Both the position numbers and the translations under genes were made by a program. From positions 1-64,000 of the forward strand of contig NZ_JBNVZV010000004.1 of NCBI RefSeq assembly GCF_050496545.1: DNA of 64,000 nt. The letters are read 5' to 3'. This stretch comes from Phycicoccus avicenniae_A (GTDB lineage Bacteria > Actinomycetota > Actinomycetes > Actinomycetales > Dermatophilaceae). The notes below the pieces were generated by a model. It saw only the letters and a list, made by a program, of their open reading frames with translations. It did not search any database and had not been told where the DNA came from. Below are positions 7,779 to 16,723 of the stretch, piece after piece (positions within the stretch are counted from its first letter, which is position 1; each line of letters starts with the position of its first letter).

Positions 7779-8532
7779 GGACCTCGACCCCGTCCTCGGT
7801 GATGGCGACCGTGTGCTCGCTGTGCGCAGTGAGGCACCCGGTGGCGCTGCGCAGCGTCCAGCCGTCGGCATCGGTGACGAGCTCGTCGGTGTCGGCCATC
7901 ACCCACGGCTCGATGGCGATGAGCAGCCCGGGCCGCAGCCGGTAGCCGCGGCCGGGCCGGCCGGTGTTCGAGACGTGCGGGTCCTGGTGCATCGTCGAGC
8001 CGACGCCGTGCCCGCCGAACTGCGTGTTGACCGAGTAGCCGGCGCCGGTGAGCACCGAGCCGATGGCGTGCGAGACGTCCCCGAGGTGCACGCCCGGCCC
8101 GGCGACGGCGATGGCCGCGGCGAGCGCCTCCTCGGTGACGTCGACGAGGGCCTGCGCGCCGGCCGGCCGGGCGTCCCCGACGACGAGGCTCAGGGCCGAG
8201 TCGGCGACGATGCCGCCGACCGACAGGGCGAGGTCGAGCGAGAGCAGGTCGCCGTCGGCGAGCACGCGGTCGTGCGGGAGGCCGTGCAGCACGGCGTCGT
8301 TCACCGACGTGCAGATGTGGTGCCCGAACGGCCCGCGCCCGAAGCTCGGGGCGTAGTCGACGTAGGACGAGACCGCCCCCGCCGCCTCGATCATCTCCCG
8401 AGCCCAGCGGTCGACCTCGAGCAGGTTGGTGCCGGGGGCCACCCGCCCCTGCAGGGTCCGCAGGATGTCGGCGACGAGCGCGCCGGCCTCGCGGCCACGG
8501 GCGAGCTCGGAGGGCCCCAGGATCTCGATCAT
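7765..8532 (-). CDS. map: Type I methionine aminopeptidase
   Basis: 255 residues. It removes the initiator Met from nascent proteins. Pita-bread fold metal ligands are recognisable: Asp in LLSLDLALSVGG, Asp in IVADSALSL, His in GHGVGSTMHQDPHV, Glu in LLIAIEPWV and Glu in SEHTVAITEDG; the substrate His is in FGHHICTSVND. No N-terminal zinc-finger or SH3-binding extension. ATG start with GAGAGGA eight bases upstream. Monocistronic here and convergent with the DUF2306 gene. It is probably an accessory MetAP, since actinobacteria often carry two or three. Confidence 0.92.
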   Translation of the reverse strand: MIEILGPSELARGREAGALVADILRTLQGRVAPGTNLLEVDRWAREMIEAAGAVSSYVDYAPSFGRGPFGHHICTSVNDAVLHGLPHDRVLADGDLLSLDLALSVGGIVADSALSLVVGDARPAGAQALVDVTEEALAAAIAVAGPGVHLGDVSHAIGSVLTGAGYSVNTQFGGHGVGSTMHQDPHVSNTGRPGRGYRLRPGLLIAIEPWVMADTDELVTDADGWTLRSATGCLTAHSEHTVAITEDGVEVLTAR

Positions 8533-8559
8533 GGGGCCATCCTCTCCCGAGGGGCCGGG

Positions 8560-9627
8560 TCAGTCGGCGGCGACCGCCAGCGCGGCGTCGCCGCGCGAGC
8601 CGAGCACGACCGGGTCGCCGGGGCGGTAGCGCGTGACGTCGGTGTTCGGCACCTGCACCGTGACGAGCTCGTCGTCGGTGGTCCGGGCGATGACCCGCCC
8701 GTGGCCGCCGAGGAAGCTCGCGCTGACGACCGAGGCGTTGCCGGCCGTCCCGCCCTCGGCCGGGGCCACGGTGACCCCCTCCGGCCGCACGAGGACGACC
8801 ACGTCCGGCCCGGTCGCCGAGCCGTCGAGCAACGGCACGCTGCCGCCGAGGACGTGGGCGCGCCCGCCCTCGACGCGCGCCCGCATCCGGTTGGTCAGCC
8901 CGACGAAGTCGGCGACGAACGGGGTGCGCGGCGAGGTGTACAGCTCGGCGGGGGCGGCGAGCTGCTCGAGCCGCCCGACCGACATCACCCCGACCCGGTC
9001 GGCGACGGCGAGCGCCTCCTCCTGGTCGTGGGTGACGAAGAGCGTCGTCGTGCCGACCTCGAGCTGGATGCGCCGGATCTCGTCACGCAGCTGCGTGCGC
9101 ACCTTGGCGTCGAGGGCCGACAGCGGCTCGTCGAGCAGCAGCACCTGGGGCTCGATGGCCAGCGCCCGCGCCAGGGCGACGCGCTGCTGCTGGCCGCCGG
9201 ACATCTGGTGGGCGTACTTGTCGGCGTGCTGCGCCAGCCCCACGAGCTCGAGCATCTCGGCGGCGCGGGCGCGCCGTGCCGCCTTGTCACGGCCCCGGAG
9301 CTCGAGGCCGAACTCGACGTTCTGCCGGGCGGTCATGTGCGGGAAGAGGCTGTAGGCCTGGAAGACCATCCCCATGTCGCGCCTGTTCGTCGGGACTCCG
9401 GTGACGTCCCGACCGCCGACCTCGATGGTCCCGGAGTCGGGGTCCTCGAGGCCCGCCAGGCAGCGCAGCGCGGTGGTCTTGCCGCAGCCCGACGGCCCGA
9501 GCAGCGCGACGAGCTCGCCGGGCTCGAGGTGCAGCGTCAGCCCGTCGAGCGCGGCGACGCCCCCGTAGACGCGACGCAGGTCGGTCAGCTGGACGGGCGT
9601 GCCCTGCGCGGTGGCGGTGGCGCTCAT
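8560..9627 (-). CDS. ABC importer ATP-binding protein (PotA/FbpC class)
   Basis: 355 residues. Walker A GPSGCGKT, Q-loop MVFQAYSLFPHMT, signature MSGGQQQR, Walker B VLLLDEPLSALDAK, H-loop FVTHDQEEA, then a C-terminal TOBE-type regulatory domain from about residue 240. It energises the two permeases encoded directly upstream, its ATG overlapping the permease stop by ATGA. This ATPase class serves spermidine/putrescine, iron, thiamine and 2-aminoethylphosphonate importers; the substrate cannot be read from sequence alone. Confidence 0.92.
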   Translation of the reverse strand: MSATATAQGTPVQLTDLRRVYGGVAALDGLTLHLEPGELVALLGPSGCGKTTALRCLAGLEDPDSGTIEVGGRDVTGVPTNRRDMGMVFQAYSLFPHMTARQNVEFGLELRGRDKAARRARAAEMLELVGLAQHADKYAHQMSGGQQQRVALARALAIEPQVLLLDEPLSALDAKVRTQLRDEIRRIQLEVGTTTLFVTHDQEEALAVADRVGVMSVGRLEQLAAPAELYTSPRTPFVADFVGLTNRMRARVEGGRAHVLGGSVPLLDGSATGPDVVVLVRPEGVTVAPAEGGTAGNASVVSASFLGGHGRVIARTTDDELVTVQVPNTDVTRYRPGDPVVLGSRGDAALAVAAD

Positions 9628-10475
9628 GCGGTCGGCTCCTTGCGGCGACGGAGGCGGGAGAACGGGGAGGTGCCGGCCCGACCGCTGCCGACGAACGACA
9701 TCGCGAAGAGGACGACGAAGGCGAAGACGAGCGAGGCGAGCCCGACGGCGACCGAGATCTTCGCGTCGGACTTGCCGAGCTCGTACATCGCCACCTGGAG
9801 GTTCTTCTTGGAGAACAGGTTCGCGATGGTGAACTCCCCGAGCACGAGCGCCACGGAGAGGAACGAGGCCGACAGGACGGCGGTGCGCAGGTTGGGCAGG
9901 ATGACCCGCCACATCACGGTGGTCCACGAGGCGCCGAGGGAGCGGGCGGCCTCGGCGAGGGTGCGCACGTCGATGGCGCGCAGCCCGGCGTCGAGCGCCC
10001 GGTACGCGTACGGCAGGACGAGGACGACGTAGGCGAGCCCGAGCCACAGCGTGGAGTCGCCGAGCAGGTAGTACACCCACGCGTAGACCGGCGTGAGCCC
10101 GACGACGAGGACGATGGCCGGCACCGTGAGCGGCAGCAGGCAGACGAACTCGACGGTGCGGGAGAGACCGGGAAGCCGCAGCCGCACCCACGTCATCGTC
10201 GGGACGAGGAGCACGAGCATGACGACGGGCGTGACGACCGCCAGCCCGACGGACGCGAGGAAGCCCTCGCGCAGCGCCGGGTAGTCGGTGGAGATCCGGC
10301 TGACGTCGGCGAGCGTGCGCCACGTCTCCAGGGTCCGGCCCTGTCCGCCGGGCCCCTGGGTGGTGAAGTCGAGCATGCCGAGCAGCGGCAGGACGAAGAA
10401 GAGCAGGACGACGGTGAGGACGGCCCAGCGCAGCAGGGCCTGCTTGCGCCGGAACCGGGCCCGCTGCCCGCTCAT
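9624..10475 (-). CDS. ABC transporter permease (second subunit)
   Basis: 283 residues, about six membrane spans. The binding-protein-dependent permease EAA loop is visible as EAARSLGASWTTVMWRVILP (about 187-206), the contact with the ATPase. It begins with a basic cytoplasmic end (MSGQRARFRRKQALLR). Overlaps both neighbours by ATGA, consistent with a permease-permease-ATPase operon read from the lipoprotein gene. Confidence 0.9.
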   Translation of the reverse strand: MSGQRARFRRKQALLRWAVLTVVLLFFVLPLLGMLDFTTQGPGGQGRTLETWRTLADVSRISTDYPALREGFLASVGLAVVTPVVMLVLLVPTMTWVRLRLPGLSRTVEFVCLLPLTVPAIVLVVGLTPVYAWVYYLLGDSTLWLGLAYVVLVLPYAYRALDAGLRAIDVRTLAEAARSLGASWTTVMWRVILPNLRTAVLSASFLSVALVLGEFTIANLFSKKNLQVAMYELGKSDAKISVAVGLASLVFAFVVLFAMSFVGSGRAGTSPFSRLRRRKEPTA

Positions 10476-11365
10476 CGCTGCATCCAGCGGCTGGACCGCT
10501 TGTCGAGCCACGCGTACAGCGCCATGGCGACCGCGACGACGACGACCATGGCCAGCGCCATGGCCTTGCCGAGGTTCTCCTGGCCGAGGATGACCTCGGA
10601 GGTGAAGGTGCTGCCGATCTGCAGCGGGATGAGCGGCGAGCCCTGCGACACCAGCGCCTTGGCGGTCGCGTACGCGGAGAACGCGTTCGTGAAGAGCAGC
10701 AGCGTCGCGCCGACGAACGAGGGGAGCAGGATCGGCGCCGCGACCCGGCGCCAGTACGTCCACGTCGTGCCGCCCAGGGTCTCGGTGGCCTCGCGCCACT
10801 GCGGGCGCAGCCCCTCGACCGCGGGGAGGAAGACGATGAGCATCAGCGGGATCTGGAAGTACAGGTAGACGAGCATCAGGCCGCTGTCCCACTCGTAGAG
10901 CCAGAAGCCGGTGCCCGTGCTGATGCCGACCTTGCCGAGCAGCACGGTGAGCAGGCCGGTGCTGCCGAAGGAGGCGATGAACGCGAACGCCAGTGCGACA
11001 CCACCGAACTGGGCGAGCACGCCGCACAGCGAGGTGAAGAAGCGCTTGGTGACCGACCCCTCCCGAGCGGTGCTCACCGCGTACGCCAGGAGGCCGCCGA
11101 TGACCGCCCCGCCGAGCGAGGTGACCGCCGACAGGACCAGCGACTGCACCAGGCCGCGGACCACGGACGGCGAGGTGAGGCCCTCGAGGTTGCCGAGGGT
11201 GAACCGGTTCGAGCCGTCCAGGAAGGCGCCGATGACGACGACGAGCGTCGGGATCAGCAGGAAGACGGTCGTGTACGCGAAGAACGGCACGACCCCCGCG
11301 AGGGCGCCGGACGGCCGCAGCCGTCGCAGCGCCCCCGTGGGGGCAGCGGTCGCCGTGTCAGCCAA
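10472..11365 (-). CDS. ABC transporter permease (first subunit)
   Basis: 297 residues, six or so membrane spans. The EAA-like loop is EATETLGGTTWTYWRRVAAP (about 190-209). The start appears to be TTG at 11365, inside the end of the lipoprotein gene (8-base overlap); no ATG or GTG lies close by in frame, so the exact start is less certain. It pairs with the next permease to form the membrane channel of a type I importer. Confidence 0.88.
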   Translation of the reverse strand: MADTATAAPTGALRRLRPSGALAGVVPFFAYTTVFLLIPTLVVVIGAFLDGSNRFTLGNLEGLTSPSVVRGLVQSLVLSAVTSLGGAVIGGLLAYAVSTAREGSVTKRFFTSLCGVLAQFGGVALAFAFIASFGSTGLLTVLLGKVGISTGTGFWLYEWDSGLMLVYLYFQIPLMLIVFLPAVEGLRPQWREATETLGGTTWTYWRRVAAPILLPSFVGATLLLFTNAFSAYATAKALVSQGSPLIPLQIGSTFTSEVILGQENLGKAMALAMVVVVAVAMALYAWLDKRSSRWMQR

Positions 11366-12500
11366 CCGCGTTGGCCCAGTTGTCGGCCAGGTACTTCTTG
11401 CCGCTGTCGGAGTCGGCCTGGGTCGGGACGACCGGGGTGCCCTCGACGGCCGGCAGCGCCGCCGCGGCCGCCTTGTCGAGCGTGCCGGCCTTCTCCATCG
11501 CGTCGAAGCGGACCGGTCGGGCGCCGCCCTTGAGCCAGAGGTTCTGGCCCTCGTCGCTGTAGAGGAACTCCTGCCACAGGCGCGCGGCGGCCGGGTGCGG
11601 GGCGTCGGCGTTGACGGCCTGGTAGTAGTAGCCGGCGACGACGGCCTCCTTCGGCACGACGACCTTCCAGGTCGGCAGCTTGGCCGAGTACGCGGCGTTC
11701 AGGTAGTCCCAGTCGATGACGAGCGGGGTCTGCCCGGACTCCACGGTCGCGGCGGTCGGGTCGACCGGCAGGAAGTTGCCGGCGGACTTGAGCTGCTTGA
11801 AGAAGTCGACGCCCTTGGTGAGGTCACCGGCGCTGCCGCCCTCGGCGATCGAGACCATCTGCACGCCCGCGAACGCGGCGCCGGCCTCGGTGGGGTTGCC
11901 GTTGAGGGCGACCTTGCCCTTGTAGTCGGCCTTCAGGAGGTCCTTGACGCTCGTCGGGGCGGGCACCTTGGCCGAGTCGTAGCCGATGCTCATGTAGCCG
12001 CCGTAGTCGTTGACCCAGGTGCCGTCGGCGTCCTTGAAGTCGGCGGGGATGTCGTCGAAGGTCGCGACCTTGTACTTGGCGAACATGTCGGTGTTGGCCA
12101 GGGCGACGGCGGCACCGAGGTCGAAGACGTCCGGCGCGCCGGACTGGCCCTTGAGCCGCTTGGCGGTGGCGATCTCGTCGGCGCTGCTGGCGTCCGGCTG
12201 GTCGCTCGTGACCTTGATGTCGGGGTACTTGGCCTGGAAGGCCTTGATGACCTCGCCGTAGTTGGCCCAGTCCGGGGGCAGGGCGATGACGTTGAGCGCG
12301 CCCTCCTTCTTCGCGGCGGCCTCGAGGGCGTCCATCCCGCCGAGCTCCTCGGCGGAGGTGGCCGTCTTGGCCGAGGACCCGCCGCCCGAGGCGGTGTCGC
12401 CGGACCCGGACTCGGTGGGCGGGGAGCAGGCGACGAGGGCGAGAGCGGTCAGGCCGGCGGCGGCGAGCACACCGGCCCGGCTGCCGAGGGGACGGGACAT
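11358..12500 (-). CDS. Extracellular solute-binding lipoprotein of the ABC importer
   Basis: 380 residues. Signal peptide with lipobox LVAC (Cys about 25), a Ser/Gly linker, then a family 1/6-like periplasmic-binding fold: EGALNVIALPPDWANYGEVI, AKYPDIKVTSDQPD, GKVALNGNPTEAG. It would capture the ligand at the outer face of the membrane and deliver it to the permeases. ATG with GAGGAGG seven bases before it. The fold suits iron, polyamine, thiamine or phosphonate ligands; no residue set settles which. First gene of the importer operon. Confidence 0.9.
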   Translation of the reverse strand: MSRPLGSRAGVLAAAGLTALALVACSPPTESGSGDTASGGGSSAKTATSAEELGGMDALEAAAKKEGALNVIALPPDWANYGEVIKAFQAKYPDIKVTSDQPDASSADEIATAKRLKGQSGAPDVFDLGAAVALANTDMFAKYKVATFDDIPADFKDADGTWVNDYGGYMSIGYDSAKVPAPTSVKDLLKADYKGKVALNGNPTEAGAAFAGVQMVSIAEGGSAGDLTKGVDFFKQLKSAGNFLPVDPTAATVESGQTPLVIDWDYLNAAYSAKLPTWKVVVPKEAVVAGYYYQAVNADAPHPAAARLWQEFLYSDEGQNLWLKGGARPVRFDAMEKAGTLDKAAAAALPAVEGTPVVPTQADSDSGKKYLADNWANAVG

Positions 12501-12559
12501 GTGGACCTCCTCGAGAGGGACGGCGAGAGCGCCGGGGACCGGTCGACGGTCCCGCTCGC

Positions 12560-12588
12560 ACCCTAGGCGCACACATAGTGGTTCGGAA
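12560..12588 (-). promoter_or_regulatory. Putative promoter of the ABC importer operon
   Basis: Minus strand: TTCCGA (12583-12588), 17-base spacer, TAGGGT (12560-12565). The -35 is weak, the -10 fits TAnnnT. Transcript leader about 50 bases. Confidence 0.35.
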
Positions 12589-12659
12589 AGGGACCATTGC
12601 CACTTCGTCGTGCCGGGTGGCCGGATCGTGACCTGCGCCGGGGTGGTTGGATGGGGGCC

Positions 12660-14063
12660 GTGAGCGCGCGGTCGAGCAGAGTCGTCATCCTCGGCGGGGG
12701 CCCCGGTGGCTACGAGGCCGCCCTCGTCGGGGCCCACCTGGGGGCCGACGTCACCGTCGTCGAGCGCACCGGCATCGGGGGAGCGGCCGTTCTCACCGAC
12801 TGCGTCCCGAGCAAGGCCCTCATCTCGACCGCCGACTACATGAGCGGCTTCGAGACCGTCGCCGACCTCGGCGTCCACCTCGAGGACCACGAGGGCGACG
12901 AGGTCACCGACGCCGTCGCCGACCTCCCCGAGGTCAACCGCCGCGTCGTCGCCCTGGCCCGGGCCCAGAGCCGCGACATCCGGACCCGCCTCGGCGAGGT
13001 GGGGGTACGGGTCGTCGACGGGGCCGGCTCGCTGACCTCCCCGACGTCCGTGCGGGTCGAGGGCGAGGACGGCACCGAGGAGCTGGGCGCCGACGTCGTC
13101 CTCGTCGCCACCGGCGCGGCACCGCGCGTGATGGACACCGCCGTCCCCGACGGCGAGCGCATCCTCACCTGGCAGCAGATCTACGACCTGCGCGAGCTGC
13201 CCGAGCGGCTGGTCGTCGTCGGGTCCGGCGTCACCGGCGCCGAGCTCGCCCAGGCCTACCTCGGGCTCGGCTCCGAGGTCGTCCTCGTCTCCTCGCGCGA
13301 CCGCGTGCTCCCCGGGGAGGACCCCGACGCCGCCACCGTCATCGAGGACGTCTTCCGCAAGCGCGGCATGGAGGTGCTCGGGCGCTCGCGGATGGCCTCG
13401 GTCGAGCGCACGTCCGACGGCGTGCTCGTCCGGCTCGTCGACGGCCGCGAGGTGACCGGCAGCCACGCGCTGCTCGCCGTCGGGTCCGTGCCGCTGACCC
13501 ACGGCATCGGCCTCGAGGAGGTCGGCGTCGACCTCCTGCCCTCCGGCCACGTCGCCGTCGACCGCGTCTCGCGCACCTCGGTGCGCGGTGTCTACGCCGC
13601 CGGCGACTGCACCGGCGTGCTCCCGCTGGCCTCCGTGGCCGCGATGCAGGGCCGCATCGCGATGTCGCACGCGCTCGGCGACGCCGTGGCGCCGCTCAAC
13701 CTGGGCGTCGTCTCGGCGAACATCTTCACCGACCCCGAGATCGCGACCGTCGGCATCACCCAGAAGGACGTCGACGAGGACCGCGTCGACGCCGAGGTGC
13801 TGATGCTGCCGCTGGCGCGCAACCCGCGCGCGAAGATGCTCGGCATCACCGACGGCTTCGTGAAGCTGTTCGCGCAGAAGGGCTCCGGGGCGGTCGTCGG
13901 GGGAGTGGTCGTCGCGCCGCGGGCCTCCGAGCTGATCTTCCCGGTCACGCTCGCCGTGCAGCACCGGCTCAACGTGGACCAGGTGGCCTCGACGTTCACC
14001 GTCTACCCCTCGCTCTCGGGGTCGGTCGCCGAGGCCGCGCGCCGGCTGCACCCGATCGCCTGA
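12660..14063 (+). CDS. lpdA: NAD(P)H dehydrogenase (quinone), LpdA-type flavoprotein
   Basis: 467 residues, flavoprotein disulfide reductase fold: FAD site VVILGGGPGGYEAAL, NAD(P) site LVVVGSGVTGAELAQ, second FAD motif VYAAGDCTG, C-terminal dimerisation domain. The redox motif is GIGGAAVLTDCVPSK with a single Cys (about 48), not the CxxxxC disulfide of lipoamide dehydrogenase. The His-Glu dyad at the C-terminus is missing (the tail reads YPSLSGSVAEAA). This matches mycobacterial LpdA (Rv3303c), which reduces quinones and not lipoamide. GTG at 12660 preferred; ATG at 12651 in frame is an alternative. Confidence 0.9.
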   Translation: MSARSSRVVILGGGPGGYEAALVGAHLGADVTVVERTGIGGAAVLTDCVPSKALISTADYMSGFETVADLGVHLEDHEGDEVTDAVADLPEVNRRVVALARAQSRDIRTRLGEVGVRVVDGAGSLTSPTSVRVEGEDGTEELGADVVLVATGAAPRVMDTAVPDGERILTWQQIYDLRELPERLVVVGSGVTGAELAQAYLGLGSEVVLVSSRDRVLPGEDPDAATVIEDVFRKRGMEVLGRSRMASVERTSDGVLVRLVDGREVTGSHALLAVGSVPLTHGIGLEEVGVDLLPSGHVAVDRVSRTSVRGVYAAGDCTGVLPLASVAAMQGRIAMSHALGDAVAPLNLGVVSANIFTDPEIATVGITQKDVDEDRVDAEVLMLPLARNPRAKMLGITDGFVKLFAQKGSGAVVGGVVVAPRASELIFPVTLAVQHRLNVDQVASTFTVYPSLSGSVAEAARRLHPIA

Positions 14064-14139
14064 CACCGCGGGCCCCGTCGGGAACTCTGCACGGGCAGGA
14101 TGGGTTGACCTGTCAGACACCCCATCCGAGGAGGACGAC

Positions 14140-14418
14140 ATGGCCAAGGGTCGCGCCGCGGCGCTCATCGCCGCCGTCACGAAGGTCAAGGACTACGCCC
14201 GCAACAACCCGCAGAAGGCCGACGAGGCCATCGGGAAGGTCGAGGGCTTCGTGCGCTCGAAGGCCGGGCCGCAGCACGCCGACAAGGTCGGCAAGGGCAG
14301 CGACGCCGTGCGCAAGGGCCTCGGCCTTCCGCCCCAGGGCGGTGCCGCAGGCCCCGGCGTGACCGGCGGTGGCCAGGTTCCCCCGCCGCCCCCGCCGTCC
14401 TCCGGCCCCACGCACTGA
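14140..14418 (+). CDS. Small MT0933/Rv0909-like antitoxin-family protein
   Basis: 92 residues. A basic helical N-terminus (KGRAAALIAAVTKVKDYA) is followed by KADEAIGKVEGFVRSKAG and HADKVGKGSDAVRKGLG. That amphipathic pattern is shared by short actinobacterial proteins annotated as Rv0909-like antitoxins. The tail is Gly/Pro-rich with PPPPPP. A strong GAGGAGG lies eight bases before ATG. No partner toxin is visible next to it, so an antitoxin role is only a family label; a stress or DNA-associated role is possible. Confidence 0.75.
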   Translation: MAKGRAAALIAAVTKVKDYARNNPQKADEAIGKVEGFVRSKAGPQHADKVGKGSDAVRKGLGLPPQGGAAGPGVTGGGQVPPPPPPSSGPTH

Positions 14419-14428
14419 GCGGCCCGCG

Positions 14429-14650
14429 GTGAGCATCGAGCCGGGTCCGGAGCACCCGGACCTCCCCGACGAGGACCTACCGGGCGCTCCCGAGGTCCCC
14501 GACCCCGTCGACCCCGACGCGCCGGACACCCTCGACCCCGACCCCGTGGAGCCGTGGCACCCGCACGACCCGGCCGACCCGTCGCCGGTGGCGCCCAACC
14601 CGGCGCCGGGCACGGGGGACGACCCGCAGCCCCGCCGCGACCTGGGCTAG
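14429..14650 (+). CDS. Short acidic Asp/Pro-rich protein
   Basis: 73 residues from GTG at 14429, ten bases after the previous gene. Almost entirely Asp, Pro, Glu, Val and Ala in a DPxxPD-like repeat pattern, with no membrane segment or Cys; probably unstructured. Function unknown. It ends one base before the convergent accA3 stop. It may be real, given spacing and length, but low-complexity frames are common in this GC content. Confidence 0.5.
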   Translation: MSIEPGPEHPDLPDEDLPGAPEVPDPVDPDAPDTLDPDPVEPWHPHDPADPSPVAPNPAPGTGDDPQPRRDLG

Positions 14651-14651
14651 G

Positions 14652-16460
14652 TCAGGCGTCGGCGGGGGCCTCGGCGTCGGGCGCGTCCGTGATGTCGCAG
14701 ATGACGGCGCCGTTGGTGACGGTGGCGCCGACCTCGGCCTTCAGCCCGGTCACGACGCCGGCCTTGTGCGCGGTGATCGGCTGCTCCATCTTCATCGCCT
14801 CGAGGACGACGACCTGGTCGCCCGCGGCGACGGTGGCGCCCTCCTCGACGCTGACCTTGACGATCGTGCCCTGCATCGGCGCGGTGAGGGAGTCGCCGGA
14901 CGCCGCAGCGCCACCGGACCCGCCACCGGAGCGGCGCGGGGCCTTCTTGCGCGCGCCGCCGGTGTGACCGCCGCCGCCACCGCCGAAGGAGAGGCCGCCG
15001 GGCACGGAGACCTCGAGGCGCTTGCCGCCGACCTCGACGACGACCGTCTGGCGCTCCTGCGCCTCCGGGGCGTCGGCGCTCGGGCCGGCGTAGGCCTCGA
15101 TGTCGTTGTCGAACTCGGTCTCGATCCACCGGGTGTGCACGGTGAACGCCTCGTCGGGGTCCGCCGGGGCGAACGCGGGGTCGGCGACGACCTTGCGGTG
15201 GAACGGGACGACGGTGGGCATGCCCTCGATGACGAGCTCGGCGAGGGCGCGGCGCGAGCGCTCGAGCGCCTGCTGCCGGGTGCGCCCGGTGACGACGAGC
15301 TTGGCGATCATCGAGTCGAACGCGCCGGCGACGGTGTCGCCCTCGACCATGCCGGAGTCCCAGCGCACGCCGGGGCCCTGCGGCACGACGAGCGTGCTGA
15401 CCGTGCCGGGGGCCGGGAGGAAGTTCCGGCCGGCGTCCTCGCCGTTGATGCGGAACTCGATGGAGTGCGCGTGCGGCTCGGGGTCCGGGTAGTCCAGCGC
15501 CTCGCCGTTCGCGATGCGGAACTGCTCGCGGACGAGGTCGATGCCGGTGACCTCCTCGGAGACCGAGTGCTCGACCTGGAGGCGGGTGTTGACCTCGAGG
15601 AAGCTGATGTCCCCCTGCGGCCCGACGAGGAACTCGCAGGTGCCGGCGCCGACGTAGCCGGCCTTGCGGAGGATCTCCTTGGACGCGCGCAGCAGCTCGG
15701 TGTGCTGCTCCTCGGTGAGGAACGGCGCGGGCGCCTCCTCGACGAGCTTCTGGTTGCGGCGCTGGAGCGAGCAGTCGCGGGTGGAGACGACGACGACGTT
15801 GCCGTGCTGGTCGGCGAGGCACTGGGTCTCGACGTGGCGCGGGTGGTCGAGGAAGCGCTCGACGAAGCACTCGCCGCGGCCGAAGGCGGTGACGGCCTCG
15901 CGGACGGCGGAGTCGAAGAGCTCGGGGATCTCCTCGAGGGTGCGGGCGACCTTGAGGCCGCGGCCGCCGCCGCCGTAGGCCGCCTTGATGGCGACCGGGA
16001 GGCCGTGCTCCTGCGCGAAGGCGACGACCTCGTCGGGGCCCTCGACGGGGTCCTTGGTGCCGGGGACGAGCGGCGCGTCGGCGGCCAGGGCGATGTGCCG
16101 CGCCTTGACCTTGTCGCCGAGGGAGTCGATGGCCTCGGGGCCGGGACCGATCCAGATGAGGCCGGCGTCGATGACCTTCTGGGCGAAGTCGGCGTTCTCG
16201 GCGAGGAACCCGTAGCCGGGGTGCACGGCGTCGGCACCGGCGGCCTTCGCGACCTCGATGAGCTTGTCCTGCAGGAGGTAGGACTCGCCGGGCGTGCTGC
16301 CACCGAGGGCGTGCGCCTCGTCGGCGACCTTGACGTGGAGGGCGTCGCGGTCGGGGTCGGCGTACACGGCCACGGACGCGATGCCCGAGTCCTTGCAGGC
16401 GCGGGCGATGCGCACGGCGATCTCGCCCCGGTTCGCGATGAGGACCTTGCTGATCGGCAT
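14652..16460 (-). CDS. accA3: Acyl-CoA carboxylase alpha subunit (biotin carboxylase plus biotin carrier)
   Basis: 602 residues. N-terminal biotin carboxylase (KVLIANRGEIAVRI; ATP-grasp glycine loop AYGGGGRGLK; EVNTRLQVEH), a Gly-rich hinge around 505-530, then a biotinyl domain with EAMKM, the biotin-accepting lysine about 557. It carboxylates its own biotin with bicarbonate and ATP and passes CO2 to AccD partners, of which two are encoded here (36.7 and 46.4 kb). BirA (48.1 kb) would biotinylate it. ATG at 16460; a TAGAGT box seven bases upstream suggests a leaderless transcript. Confidence 0.94.
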   Translation of the reverse strand: MPISKVLIANRGEIAVRIARACKDSGIASVAVYADPDRDALHVKVADEAHALGGSTPGESYLLQDKLIEVAKAAGADAVHPGYGFLAENADFAQKVIDAGLIWIGPGPEAIDSLGDKVKARHIALAADAPLVPGTKDPVEGPDEVVAFAQEHGLPVAIKAAYGGGGRGLKVARTLEEIPELFDSAVREAVTAFGRGECFVERFLDHPRHVETQCLADQHGNVVVVSTRDCSLQRRNQKLVEEAPAPFLTEEQHTELLRASKEILRKAGYVGAGTCEFLVGPQGDISFLEVNTRLQVEHSVSEEVTGIDLVREQFRIANGEALDYPDPEPHAHSIEFRINGEDAGRNFLPAPGTVSTLVVPQGPGVRWDSGMVEGDTVAGAFDSMIAKLVVTGRTRQQALERSRRALAELVIEGMPTVVPFHRKVVADPAFAPADPDEAFTVHTRWIETEFDNDIEAYAGPSADAPEAQERQTVVVEVGGKRLEVSVPGGLSFGGGGGGHTGGARKKAPRRSGGGSGGAAASGDSLTAPMQGTIVKVSVEEGATVAAGDQVVVLEAMKMEQPITAHKAGVVTGLKAEVGATVTNGAVICDITDAPDAEAPADA

Positions 16461-16467
16461 GTCTCGG

Positions 16468-16473
16468 ACTCTA
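16468..16473 (-). promoter_or_regulatory. Leaderless -10 box of accA3
   Basis: TAGAGT on the minus strand, seven bases before the ATG. Its long spacer to the next gene (about 260 bases, 16461-16723) otherwise holds only GC-rich dyads. Confidence 0.45.
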
Positions 16474-16668
16474 GCGCTCCGCCGCGCGGGGGGTCGGGCG
16501 GCTCGGGCGAGGGCTCCCTCACACCCCGAGCGACACGGTGAGTCGTCCGAGCAGCCGGGCTGCCGCTCCCGACCGGCCGGGTCCGGGCCGTGCCGCACGA
16601 CGGATGCGACCGGGATCCGGGGAGGCACGGTGTGCGGCGCACGCCCGGCCCGCATCCGCACGTGCAGC

Positions 16669-16705
16669 GGGGCCGCCACGGCCCCTCACGGCTCGTGGCG
16701 GCCCC
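16669..16705 (-). terminator. Strong hairpin terminator of the sugar ABC operon
   Basis: Perfect 12-base stem GGGGCCGCCACG (16669-16680) with CGTGGCGGCCCC (16694-16705) around a 13-base loop, 18 bases past the stop of the binding-protein gene. No T-run. Confidence 0.65.
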
Positions 16706-16723
16706 GCGGTCGGGGGACCCGCG

